From: a virus
Length of the DNA: 22,577 nucleotides
Direction: 5' to 3' (one strand)
Virus record (IMG/VR): IMGVR_UViG_3300043411_000276
Location: 1-22,577 of that record
Made by a program: the position numbers and the translations under genes. Each line of letters begins with the position of its first letter. Positions within the stretch are counted from its first letter, which is position 1. This document shows, one piece after another, positions 17,726 through 22,281 of this stretch. The notes beneath the pieces are model-generated. The model made no database searches, was not told the origin of the DNA, and saw only the letters and a list, made by a program, of their open reading frames with translations.

Positions 17726-17754
17726 GTCGTTTTCCACGCTGTCGGCGGAGTTAT

Positions 17755-17768
17755 ACCCCACTTGGGGT
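17755..17768. promoter_or_regulatory. Short perfect inverted repeat beside the array
   Basis: ACCCC at 17755-17759 pairs with GGGGT at 17764-17768 around ACTT. No T-run follows on either strand, so it is not a convincing terminator. It lies ten bases left of the array boundary core (17778) and overlaps a second core-like GTTATAC (17750-17756). It may be an operator, a weak transcription pause between the converging operons, or part of an attI-like target. Only the repeat itself is certain. Confidence 0.4.
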
Positions 17769-17778
17769 CTATTAGTAG

Positions 17779-18006
17779 TTATGCGTCACGCTCGTTCACC
17801 ATACGCAGCATGAACTCGTTTTCGTGTTTCAGCCGCATATTCTCCCCGCGCAGAATTGAAATCTCTCTGTCTAGGTTTTGCAGTTCTGTGAACATCTGGT
17901 GCATATCGCTAACAACCTGCTTTACATCATCACTACAATCTACTACCAGCTTCGCCGCAATTGCATACGGGAAATTTACTTTTCGGCCTTGCGCTGTTGT
18001 GTACAT
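17779..18006 (-). CDS. Cassette 1: small coiled-coil protein
   Basis: 75 aa. ATG 18006 follows AAGGGGAGTTT. The stop TAA lies inside the boundary core GTTATGC (17778-17784), and the protein ends in ERDA. Residues of about 30-72 form a leucine-zipper-like coiled coil (MFTELQNLDREISILRGENM and following), so it is probably an oligomer. The N-terminus FPYAIAAKLVVDCSDDVKQV is mixed. I do not recognise a family. It is the cassette nearest the left boundary and the last one reached by leftward transcription from the early operon. Confidence 0.8.
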   Translation of the reverse strand: MYTTAQGRKVNFPYAIAAKLVVDCSDDVKQVVSDMHQMFTELQNLDREISILRGENMRLKHENEFMLRMVNERDA

Positions 18007-18023
18007 AAACTCCCCTTAAAGAC

Positions 18024-18079
18024 GCATAACAAGTCATTCCAGCGGACGGCGTTGCCGCCGCTGAATTCCGTCGTTATAC
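18024..18079 (+). other. attC site 1
   Basis: Left core GCATAAC, right core GTTATAC, 56 bases. Arms ATTCCAGCGG and CCGCTGAATT pair with one extra C in the left arm; an inner hairpin of CGGCGTTGCCG follows. The two cores do not complement each other, but GCATAAC complements the start of cassette 1 (TTATGC). Confidence 0.9.
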
Positions 18080-18244
18080 GTCATTGCGAATGTACACTGT
18101 TGCCAGTACGAGCAAACATTTTGAGCAGCAAATATCTTTCCCGGCATAATTACCGGTTACGTCTTCATAGAACACCGAGTCAGTGACGCTCTGGTTTATT
18201 GATTTACAGTTGTGGCAGTATATATGCGTGAAATTACAAGACAT
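18074..18244 (-). CDS. Cassette 2: zinc-ribbon-like protein A
   Basis: 56 aa. Four cysteines in two CxxC pairs: YCHNC (residues 10 and 13) and CCSKC (40 and 43, with C39 beside), a small zinc ribbon. The paralogue at 19473-19643 keeps HIYC-NC, YED, AG-DICC--C and the last nine residues ATVYIRNDV, so the frame is under selection. The start ATG 18244 has AGGAG upstream inside the end of the preceding gene, three bases away, so the two genes of this cassette are coupled. The TAA stop lies in the right core of attC 1. Role unknown: RNA or protein binding is possible. Confidence 0.85.
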   Translation of the reverse strand: MSCNFTHIYCHNCKSINQSVTDSVFYEDVTGNYAGKDICCSKCLLVLATVYIRNDV

Positions 18245-18247
18245 AAC

Positions 18248-18574
18248 CTATGCTCCTTTTCTTGGTTTATGTATGCCGCAATACCTAGCTCCGCATCCTT
18301 GACACTGCGCATCATTCTCGCAAGTGCAAATAACACACCCGCAAGGCTGATTCTTAGCCCTCATAAAAGGCTCGCGTACAAGCTGTTCAACAGTATCAAC
18401 AAACGGCAAAGTCCGGCTTGGAGCTTGCATCAAGGAATTTTGCAGTCTTTCCCAGTCTGTAATTGGTATCTCTACATGCTCGCCCATATCAATATCACGA
18501 CACGCCACAAAAGCATCTACAACCTGTTTGCGCCATTCTTTGTGCCACTTCAAGTTTAATTTGTCAGCTAACAT
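18248..18574 (-). CDS. Cassette 2: protein with C-terminal cysteine cluster
   Basis: 108 aa from ATG 18574, with TTAGGAGTAATT upstream; a longer frame would start inside attC 2. The N-terminal 75 residues are helical and charged (LNLKWHKEWRKQVVDAFVAC). The C-terminus has CGCVICTCENDAQCQGCGAR followed by YCGIHKP: seven or more Cys and one His in 30 residues, a likely zinc-binding knuckle of a kind seen in other phage proteins. It is the only cassette with two genes. It ends TAG rather than in a core site, consistent with an internal position. Confidence 0.82.
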   Translation of the reverse strand: MLADKLNLKWHKEWRKQVVDAFVACRDIDMGEHVEIPITDWERLQNSLMQAPSRTLPFVDTVEQLVREPFMRAKNQPCGCVICTCENDAQCQGCGARYCGIHKPRKGA

Positions 18575-18590
18575 AATTACTCCTAATGGT

Positions 18591-18638
18591 ACATAACAAC
18601 GCAATCAAGCGGACTGGCCGCTTATTGCAGGGTTATAC
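18591..18638 (+). other. attC site 2
   Basis: Left core ACATAAC, right core GTTATAC, 48 bases, the shortest of the array. Arms AATCAAGCGG and CCGCTTATT pair with one extra C on the left; the loop is ACTGG. Confidence 0.9.
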
Positions 18639-18875
18639 GCCTTCTTTGCTGTTAGCTGCTTCCACAGATTGAGAAAGCGCGATTCGTGATTCATTCAGCA
18701 TTCCAATCAGCCCGCCAATAATCATATCTGCATTAAGCATCTGTGATTCAAGCGCATCTGCCTGCCTGCGAACATGGTCAGGGTATGGTCGCGTAACCTC
18801 TCTTGTTTTTTCTCGGCACTGGCGAATCATGTAAGCCAAGTCCATTAACCGCGTGTCGTATTGTTTAATTTCCAC
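18633..18875 (-). CDS. Cassette 3: helical protein
   Basis: 80 aa with GTG start at 18875, preceded by the very strong site CGGAGGTTACAA. It ends KEGV with the TAA in the right core of attC 2. All-helical by composition: DTRLMDLAYMIRQCREKTRE, then a linker RPYPDHVRR and a second helix pair with MIIGGLIGMLNESRIALS. A Gly/Ile/Leu patch (IIGGLIGML) is too short for a clear membrane segment. No known family recognised. Confidence 0.8.
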   Translation of the reverse strand: MEIKQYDTRLMDLAYMIRQCREKTREVTRPYPDHVRRQADALESQMLNADMIIGGLIGMLNESRIALSQSVEAANSKEGV

Positions 18876-18889
18876 TTGTAACCTCCGAC

Positions 18890-18946
18890 GTATAACAACG
18901 CCATGAATCGGACTCGTTTCACTCGCCGCTTATGGCAAGGTTATGC
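18890..18946 (+). other. attC site 3
   Basis: Left core GTATAAC, right core GTTATGC, 57 bases. Arms CATGAATCGG and CCGCTTATG, with an extra G on the left. The left core complements the start of cassette 3 (TTATAC), not its linear partner. Confidence 0.9.
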
Positions 18947-19111
18947 GTCATGTTCTACCATGTCGCGCTCTGTTCCTTTGTCTTTGCGAACATTGCCAAA
19001 ACCAGTTTTGTGTATCTTGCTTTTCAGTCCACCAGCACCATTCATCTTGTGTGGCTTGCACATCAGGCAGCCAGCTCTGCGGTTCTTTGGTCTTCCGCGT
19101 TTGTGGTTCAT
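18941..19111 (-). CDS. Cassette 4: basic protein with a CxxC motif
   Basis: 56 aa from ATG 19111, chosen because ACGGAGGAAAC lies directly upstream; a 76-codon frame from 19171 would begin inside attC 4. Very basic N-terminus with MNHKRGRPKNRRAGCLMCKP, including an AT-hook-like RGRP and a single CxxC, so nucleic acid binding is plausible. A similar RRAGCxxCKPxKxNG signature occurs in small proteins of many proteobacteria, function unknown to me. Ends EHDA with TAA in the right core of attC 3. Confidence 0.8.
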   Translation of the reverse strand: MNHKRGRPKNRRAGCLMCKPHKMNGAGGLKSKIHKTGFGNVRKDKGTERDMVEHDA

Positions 19112-19134
19112 GTTTCCTCCGTTAGTAGAATTAC

Positions 19135-19215
19135 GCATAACAAGTCGCTCAAAATCGTTCGCTTTGCTCACTGGACTCGGCCTGTCGGCCTCGCCCTTTA
19201 GCTTCAGCGTTAGGT
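19135..19215 (+). other. attC site 4
   Basis: Left core GCATAAC, right core GTTAGGT, 81 bases. Outer arms GCTCAAA and TTTAGC, with extra C on the left, then a longer inner region with the hairpin GGCCTGTCGGCC. The left core complements the start of cassette 4 (TTATGC). Confidence 0.88.
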
Positions 19216-19398
19216 TTCGCCAGTGACAAACTTCATTGCTACCGGAAAAATATCAACGGCATTGTCTGGCATCATTCCTTTCTGCAAAGCAATTAGCCGC
19301 CCAATTTTCATAAGCATGTCTTGTGGTATTTCCACTGTGAATCGCGGCAGCGTAATGCCTTCACCAGTAATGCCTTGCAGATCAACTTCTACCAGCAC
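19210..19398 (-). CDS. Cassette 5: small protein, unknown
   Basis: 62 aa from GTG 19398, six bases after AAGGGGA; an in-frame TTG at 19404 touches that site and is unlikely. Sequence begins (M)LVEVDLQGITGEGITLPRFT, a beta-rich N-terminus, then a helix (QDMLMKIGRLIALQKGMM). Ends TGET, with TAA in the right core of attC 4. The pattern recalls small ligand or DNA-binding domains, but no family can be named. Confidence 0.78.
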   Translation of the reverse strand: MLVEVDLQGITGEGITLPRFTVEIPQDMLMKIGRLIALQKGMMPDNAVDIFPVAMKFVTGET

Positions 19399-19414
19399 AA
19401 TCAATCCCCTTGAA

Positions 19415-19478
19415 ACCTAACTACTCGGTGAAGGCTCGACGCAGCTAACGCTGCGCGGCCTTACCTCGGATGTTATAC
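19415..19478 (+). other. attC site 5
   Basis: Left core ACCTAAC, right core GTTATAC, 64 bases. Arms GGTGAAGGC and GCCTTACC with an extra G on the left, then an inner hairpin GCAGCTAACGCTGC. The left core complements the start of cassette 5 (TTAGGT). Confidence 0.9.
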
Positions 19479-19643
19479 GTCATTCCGAATGTACACCGTG
19501 GCAATTACAAGAAAGCACGCTGCACAACAAATATCACCGCCTGCAAACTTACCGCTAGTATCCTCGTACAATTTATCATCCGACACGCACTCGGTTATCT
19601 TCTTGCAGTTATCGCAGTATATATGTGTGAAACTGTGCTGCAT
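19473..19643 (-). CDS. Cassette 6: zinc-ribbon-like protein B
   Basis: 56 aa from ATG 19643, with CAGAGGACAAACAAA upstream. Paralogue of the cassette 2 protein at 18074-18244, with the same length and the same layout: HIYCDNC, YEDTSGKFAGGDICCAAC, then ATVYIRNDV and TAA in the right core of attC 5. CxxC pairs at residues 10/13 and 40/43, with an extra Cys at 19. About 60 percent of aligned residues are identical by eye. The upstream leader, however, is shared with cassette 8 rather than with cassette 2. Confidence 0.87.
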   Translation of the reverse strand: MQHSFTHIYCDNCKKITECVSDDKLYEDTSGKFAGGDICCAACFLVIATVYIRNDV

Positions 19644-19651
19644 TTTGTTTG

Positions 19652-19696
19652 TCCTCTGTAGTTAAAATGCCGTATAACAACGCAATCAAGCTGGAC
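19652..19696 (+). repeat. 45-base exact direct repeat, copy 1
   Basis: Identical to 20228-20272. It covers the leader of the minus-strand gene (ribosome site region) and the left core, spacer and left arm of attC 6. The genes in front of the two copies are unrelated, so only the leader and site are shared. Confidence 0.9.
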
Positions 19697-19727
19697 GGCT
19701 ACGCCGCCGCTTATTGCAAGGTTAGGT
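19672..19727 (+). other. attC site 6
   Basis: Left core GTATAAC, right core GTTAGGT, 56 bases. Arms AATCAAGCTGG and CCGCTTATT with extra C and T on the left. The left half is identical to attC 8. The left core complements the start of cassette 6 (TTATAC). Confidence 0.92.
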
Positions 19728-19901
19728 GTCTTGTTCTGCATCCTTTATCAGCGCCTTGGCACAGCCAACTTCTGCCTTTGCAGCCGCCATCTGATGCTTG
19801 CAATGAAGCAGCGTAGTATGCGGGTGGCTAGTCGCTTTCATCGCTGCCTCGGCAGCCCTTTCCAGAGCAGCGGCGGCTTCTTTCAGTTTCTTGTAGTTCA
19901 T
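19722..19901 (-). CDS. Cassette 7: small Ala-rich helical protein
   Basis: 59 aa from ATG 19901, with CAGGAGAGAAGAAGC upstream. The sequence is MNYKKLKEAAAALERAAEAA, then MKATSHPHTTLLHCKHQM, then a second helix ending DAEQDT with TAA in the right core of attC 6. It looks like a helical hairpin with a central H-P-H-x4-H-C-K-H segment that could bind metal. No family recognised. The frame fills the cassette and has a proper ribosome site, so it is probably real despite its size. Confidence 0.75.
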   Translation of the reverse strand: MNYKKLKEAAAALERAAEAAMKATSHPHTTLLHCKHQMAAAKAEVGCAKALIKDAEQDT

Positions 19902-19927
19902 GCTTCTTCTCTCCTGGTGGTTCAGCC

Positions 19928-19994
19928 ACCTAACAATTCATTCAAGCCGACTCACTTCGCTTCGCTCGTTCACTGCTTAACTCCTGCGTTATGC
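19928..19994 (+). other. attC site 7, aadA-like
   Basis: Left core ACCTAAC, right core GTTATGC, 67 bases. The left part (TAAC, spacer AATTC, arm ATTCAAGCCGAC) is the same as the left part of the attC of aadA resistance cassettes as I know it, and the right arm GCTTAACTC also agrees. It fixes polarity as plus strand. The left core complements the start of cassette 7 (TTAGGT). Confidence 0.93.
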
Positions 19995-19995
19995 G

Positions 19996-20220
19996 TCATG
20001 CAAACTTCATCACGTCCATCAAATCCTGCGCGGCTTCCTCTGGGTCGGTAAACTCACCATTGGCGCACTTGCGTACAAAATCCTCTAGCTTTTCGTTTGT
20101 CTCGAAAATGTCGTAAAACGCAGCAGCAGAAACGTCTGTTTCATGCCCGCAAATGTTAATAGTGCGCGCTACACGTACATGCTCTGGTGCGTTTCTAAAA
20201 AGAAGTGCAATAGTTCCCAT
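19996..20220 (-). CDS. Cassette 8: small acidic protein, unknown
   Basis: 74 aa from ATG 20220, with CAGAGGATTAAACG upstream. It begins MGTIALLFRNAPEHVRVART and has an acidic helical second half (NEKLEDFVRKCANGEFTDPEEAAQDLMDVM). It is the only single-gene cassette whose stop (TGA at 19996-19998) lies just outside the core site, two bases before it. Size and charge would suit a small inhibitor or mimic protein, but this is only composition. Confidence 0.8.
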   Translation of the reverse strand: MGTIALLFRNAPEHVRVARTINICGHETDVSAAAFYDIFETNEKLEDFVRKCANGEFTDPEEAAQDLMDVMKFA

Positions 20221-20227
20221 CGTTTAA

Positions 20228-20272
20228 TCCTCTGTAGTTAAAATGCCGTATAACAACGCAATCAAGCTGGAC
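20228..20272 (+). repeat. 45-base exact direct repeat, copy 2
   Basis: Second copy of the repeat at 19652-19696, here in the leader of cassette 8 and the left half of attC 8. The right halves of the two attC sites then diverge in the loop and agree again in the right arm. Confidence 0.9.
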
Positions 20273-20306
20273 AGCCTTCGGCTGCCGCTTATTGCGGGCG
20301 TTAGGT
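20248..20306 (+). other. attC site 8
   Basis: Left core GTATAAC, right core GTTAGGT, 59 bases. Arms AATCAAGCTGG and CCGCTTATT, inner hairpin CAGCCTTCGGCTG. The left core differs by one base from the complement of the start of cassette 8 (TTATGC). Confidence 0.92.
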
Positions 20307-20504
20307 GTCAATCAGATACTCGCACTCGAATACAATTATAGGTGGCGGCAGCATATGAACTACCCTTTCACCAGTGGCAACAGAAAGTCGGCGCAGGCAA
20401 ACATCACACCCTTCGCGCCATCCTTCTTCATCGTTGCCGCTTCCGGCGCACCTTGCAACGTCATTCGGTAGCCGCCTAACATGTCGCTCAACCTCGTTCG
20501 TCAT
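20301..20504 (-). CDS. Cassette 9: cysteine-containing small protein
   Basis: 67 aa from ATG 20504, six bases after GTGAGGA; both ribosome site and start lie inside attC 9. The next in-frame ATG is only 15 codons from the end, and no alternative start codon exists between. The core pattern ARCAGSGNDEEGWREGCDVC plus LRRL, then PPPIIVFECEYLIDT, recalls small phage proteins with a C-x-G-x-G...EGWREGC-x2-C-x-RR motif, a probable zinc site. TAA in the right core of attC 8. A longer frame from about 20608, reading through attC 9, is possible. Confidence 0.72.
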   Translation of the reverse strand: MTNEVERHVRRLPNDVARCAGSGNDEEGWREGCDVCLRRLSVATGERVVHMLPPPIIVFECEYLIDT

Positions 20505-20553
20505 TTCATTCCTCACTGGACGCGCTACGCGCCCGTCAATTCCGGTGTTATAC
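20474..20553 (+). other. attC site 9, degenerate, right end of array
   Basis: Left core GCCTAAC, right core GTTATAC, 80 bases. The left part resembles attC 4 (GTCGCTCAA, TCGTTCG, CTCACTGGAC), and the inner hairpin GACGCGCTACGCGCC is good, but the right arm GTCAATTCC does not pair well with the left arm. It looks like a hybrid or decaying site. It is the last attC before the phage early operon. Confidence 0.75.
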
Positions 20554-20589
20554 GGCATATCCGTAATCACGCGCCAAAGACCGCCAGCG

Positions 20590-20880
20590 TCAAAACTGGA
20601 AGTCGCCATCATGAAAATACTCGCCTTCTGCTGCCATTTTCGCGCCTTCGATTTTCTCCAGCGTTTGCAGCACAGTATTTTGCAGGCTGGCAGAAATGTA
20701 AGCGTGATTGAGCCATTCCCCGTTTTCCAGTTTCGAGCTTGGCGGCGATACAAACTCGGTTCCATCAGCGCGTTTTGCTATCTTGCAATTTTTTATCACA
20801 AGATACGGCTTGTCGTTCTCATCCATCAGCGCAATGCCGAAGGTTTTACCTGACTGGCTTTTTTCTATGACCACTCTCAT
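20590..20880 (-). CDS. Small early protein, SpoVG-like fold possible
   Basis: 96 aa, ATG 20880 overlapping the stop of the upstream gene (TAATG). The pattern FGIALMDENDKPYLVIKNCK, then RADGTEFVSPPSSKLENGEW and a C-terminal helix, resembles SpoVG-type small nucleic-acid-binding proteins, where xFVxxPSxKxxDGxW is the hallmark. In phages such proteins sit beside recombination genes. The family call is tentative. It is the last early gene before the cassette array, and leftward transcription would run on from it into the cassettes. Confidence 0.65.
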   Translation of the reverse strand: MRVVIEKSQSGKTFGIALMDENDKPYLVIKNCKIAKRADGTEFVSPPSSKLENGEWLNHAYISASLQNTVLQTLEKIEGAKMAAEGEYFHDGDFQF

Positions 20881-21374
20881 TATTCAACCCTCAGTGTTTT
20901 CTTGTATTCCAAATGTGCGCCTTCGATGGCTTCGCCAGCTTCCAGCGCCTTTTTAACAGCAGCATTGTCAATAATCTCGTTGCTGACTACCGTCTTGTAT
21001 GTATCAGGTATCAATGCCGGATCGTCGATTTTCATGGATGCGCGAGGCTTTGGAATCTTGGCGCTATGCTCAAGTGTGCCAACGTGAGCAATATGCAGCT
21101 TTTCCATGCACATTAGCAGGTAATCCTTGAGCCTTTGCGCGTTATTTCCCAGCGATTTAGATTTAGCGCTGTGGCGCTTGGCAATCTCTGCATGGCCGCT
21201 AGCATCATGCTCTAGCTGCTTAATCACAGCAACCACTCTGGCGGCTTTTTCTGATATGGCTTGTTCGGATGACTCCAAGATGCTGTAAAGCTGCTCCTCC
21301 GGTATGTCATCTTCACCGCTCAGAATTTCGTACAGTTCAGCATCTTGTTCAATCAGATTGTATAGAGTAGTCAT
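20880..21374 (-). CDS. Gp157-like phage protein
   Basis: 164 aa. N-terminal acidic helices (MTTLYNLIEQDAELYEILSG), then EKAARVVAVIKQLEHDASGHAEIAKRHSAKSKSLGNNAQRLKDYLLMCM and a beta-rich C-terminus with IPDTYK and the final GAHLEYKKTLRVE. This is the layout of the siphovirus Gp157 family, found beside ERF, RecT or SSB genes, with a suspected recombination or replication helper role. ATG 21374 overlaps the ERF gene stop (ATGA). Confidence 0.85.
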   Translation of the reverse strand: MTTLYNLIEQDAELYEILSGEDDIPEEQLYSILESSEQAISEKAARVVAVIKQLEHDASGHAEIAKRHSAKSKSLGNNAQRLKDYLLMCMEKLHIAHVGTLEHSAKIPKPRASMKIDDPALIPDTYKTVVSNEIIDNAAVKKALEAGEAIEGAHLEYKKTLRVE

Positions 21375-22015
21375 TGTGGCGCTCCTGTTTTGGATTTAAG
21401 CATTGATACAGCCTGTGCATATTTAGCCAGCGGCAAAGCCGAAACACTGGGGATTTTGAAGTAGGCGCAAAATCCCGCCTTGTCGCTGTTGGTAGCGTCA
21501 AGCATTGCGTTGATTTCAGCGAATTCAACATCACCAATAGTTGCGTTTGACGGTGCATTTTTTGGCTGTGGCGCTGATTGTGGAGCTACTTGATGCGTTA
21601 CCGCGTCTGCATCATTGTCGCCCTCTGTCGGGATTGCAAAGGCCTGGAATGCTGCATACTTGTAAGCCGCGCTCATCGCCTTATTTGTTGCCTTGTCGCC
21701 GCTGTCCATCGCCTCGCCAAATGTGCGTACAGTGTGCTTGCTGCCATCCTCGGAGGATACAAAATCAAACTCCGCCTCAACTGTCACATAAAACAGCGCG
21801 TTACCTTTGGCGCTTGTGCGCTCTACGCAATTCCGGCTAACCATGCGAGGCAGTATGCACAGTCCATGCTCTGCCAATAGCGGGCTGATAGCGTTGTACA
21901 CGTCATCTATGCCACGAAACATAAAGCTAGCGCCTTGTGTACACTGTCTATCCTTTGTGATGCCATGCACTGACAGCGCTTTCTGCACTGCGTTGATTGC
22001 TTGATAAACTTTCAT
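21371..22015 (-). CDS. erf: ERF family single-strand DNA annealing protein
   Basis: 214 aa (P22 Erf is 204 aa). The family signatures FRGIDDVYNAISPLLAEHGL, then FGEAMDSGDKATNKAMSAAYKYA and AFQAFAIPTEG (about residues 35-155), are present. The C-terminal 60 residues are a Pro/Gln/Ala linker and a small helical tail (NAMLDATNSDKAGFCAYFKI). It anneals complementary single strands for recombination and genome circularisation. Overlaps neighbours on both sides by ATGA, so expression is coupled. Confidence 0.92.
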   Translation of the reverse strand: MKVYQAINAVQKALSVHGITKDRQCTQGASFMFRGIDDVYNAISPLLAEHGLCILPRMVSRNCVERTSAKGNALFYVTVEAEFDFVSSEDGSKHTVRTFGEAMDSGDKATNKAMSAAYKYAAFQAFAIPTEGDNDADAVTHQVAPQSAPQPKNAPSNATIGDVEFAEINAMLDATNSDKAGFCAYFKIPSVSALPLAKYAQAVSMLKSKTGAPQ

Positions 22016-22281
22016 AGTTTTGTTTCCTCTGTTGGTTTGTTTTCGCGCAAAAACTCAAAAAGCGCATCGTACAACTCATTAAGCTCTTTTGTATCGCTGT
22101 GCTCATACAGCGCCAGCTTAAAAAAAACAGAACCATCAGGGTCAAAAATAGACACGCTGGCAGTGCTGTATCCTGTAAGATTCGTTGTCGCGCTAAATGA
22201 GGAATCGAGACCAACAGACCAAAACTCCTGTGATAGCGCGAAAATGTCGCTTAATACTCTATCTGCCGGATAATCGTTCAT
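22012..22281 (-). CDS. Unknown early protein
   Basis: 89 aa, start ATG 22281 overlapping the upstream gene stop (ATGA) and stop overlapping the erf start in the same way. Beta-rich centre (FSATTNLTGYSTASVSIFDP, SVFFKLALYEH) and a helical C-terminus (KELNELYDALFEFLRENKP). No known family. Its place suggests a recombination accessory role. Confidence 0.75.
   Translation of the reverse strand: MNDYPADRVLSDIFALSQEFWSVGLDSSFSATTNLTGYSTASVSIFDPDGSVFFKLALYEHSDTKELNELYDALFEFLRENKPTEETKL

Larger units (their letters stand above)
17778..20553 (+). mobile_element. Integron gene-cassette array without integrase (CALIN-type), nine cassettes
   Basis: Nine units of about 247-559 bp start at TT of a GTTRRRY core and end with a palindromic attC site. 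Boundaries by the G of each core are 17778, 18073, 18632, 18940, 19209, 19472, 19721, 19988, 20300 and 20547. Each attC has an RYYYAAC-type left core, a 5-nt spacer, a left arm with one extra base, a loop, a right arm, a 5-6 nt spacer and a GTTRRRY-type right core. Within cassettes, the starting core is the exact complement of the cassette's own left core in six of nine cases, which never happens within a linear attC; this is how inserted circular cassettes look. Polarity is plus strand, while all ten ORFs are on the minus strand. No intI gene is in the window. Left of 17778 there is no attC, so that end corresponds to the attI-like or secondary site. Confidence 0.92.

Noticed and set aside
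17755-17768. Bidirectional terminator between converging operons
   Set aside because: Only a five-base stem and no T-run on either strand.
17878-18186. Plus-strand ORF crossing attC 1, containing NKSFQRTALPP
   Set aside because: This is the translation of an attC palindrome; the part outside it has no ribosome site and is antisense to two supported genes.
19731-20051. Plus-strand ORF crossing attC 7, containing NNSFKPTHFASL
   Set aside because: Again attC translated in the plus frame, antisense to the cassette 7 and 8 genes; no start signal.
17778-20553. CRISPR array
   Set aside because: Repeats are not identical, spacing is 190-500 bases and filled with genes, and no cas gene is present.
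17778-20553. REP or BIME-type extragenic palindromes
   Set aside because: Conserved cores, spacers, one-sided bulge and the core match across cassettes are specific for attC sites and not expected for REP elements.
20301-20765. 154-codon minus-strand frame across attC 9 and the SpoVG-like gene end
   Set aside because: The upstream part is another frame of the SpoVG-like gene; the ribosome site at 20504 explains the cassette 9 gene. Translation from about 20608 remains possible but unsupported.
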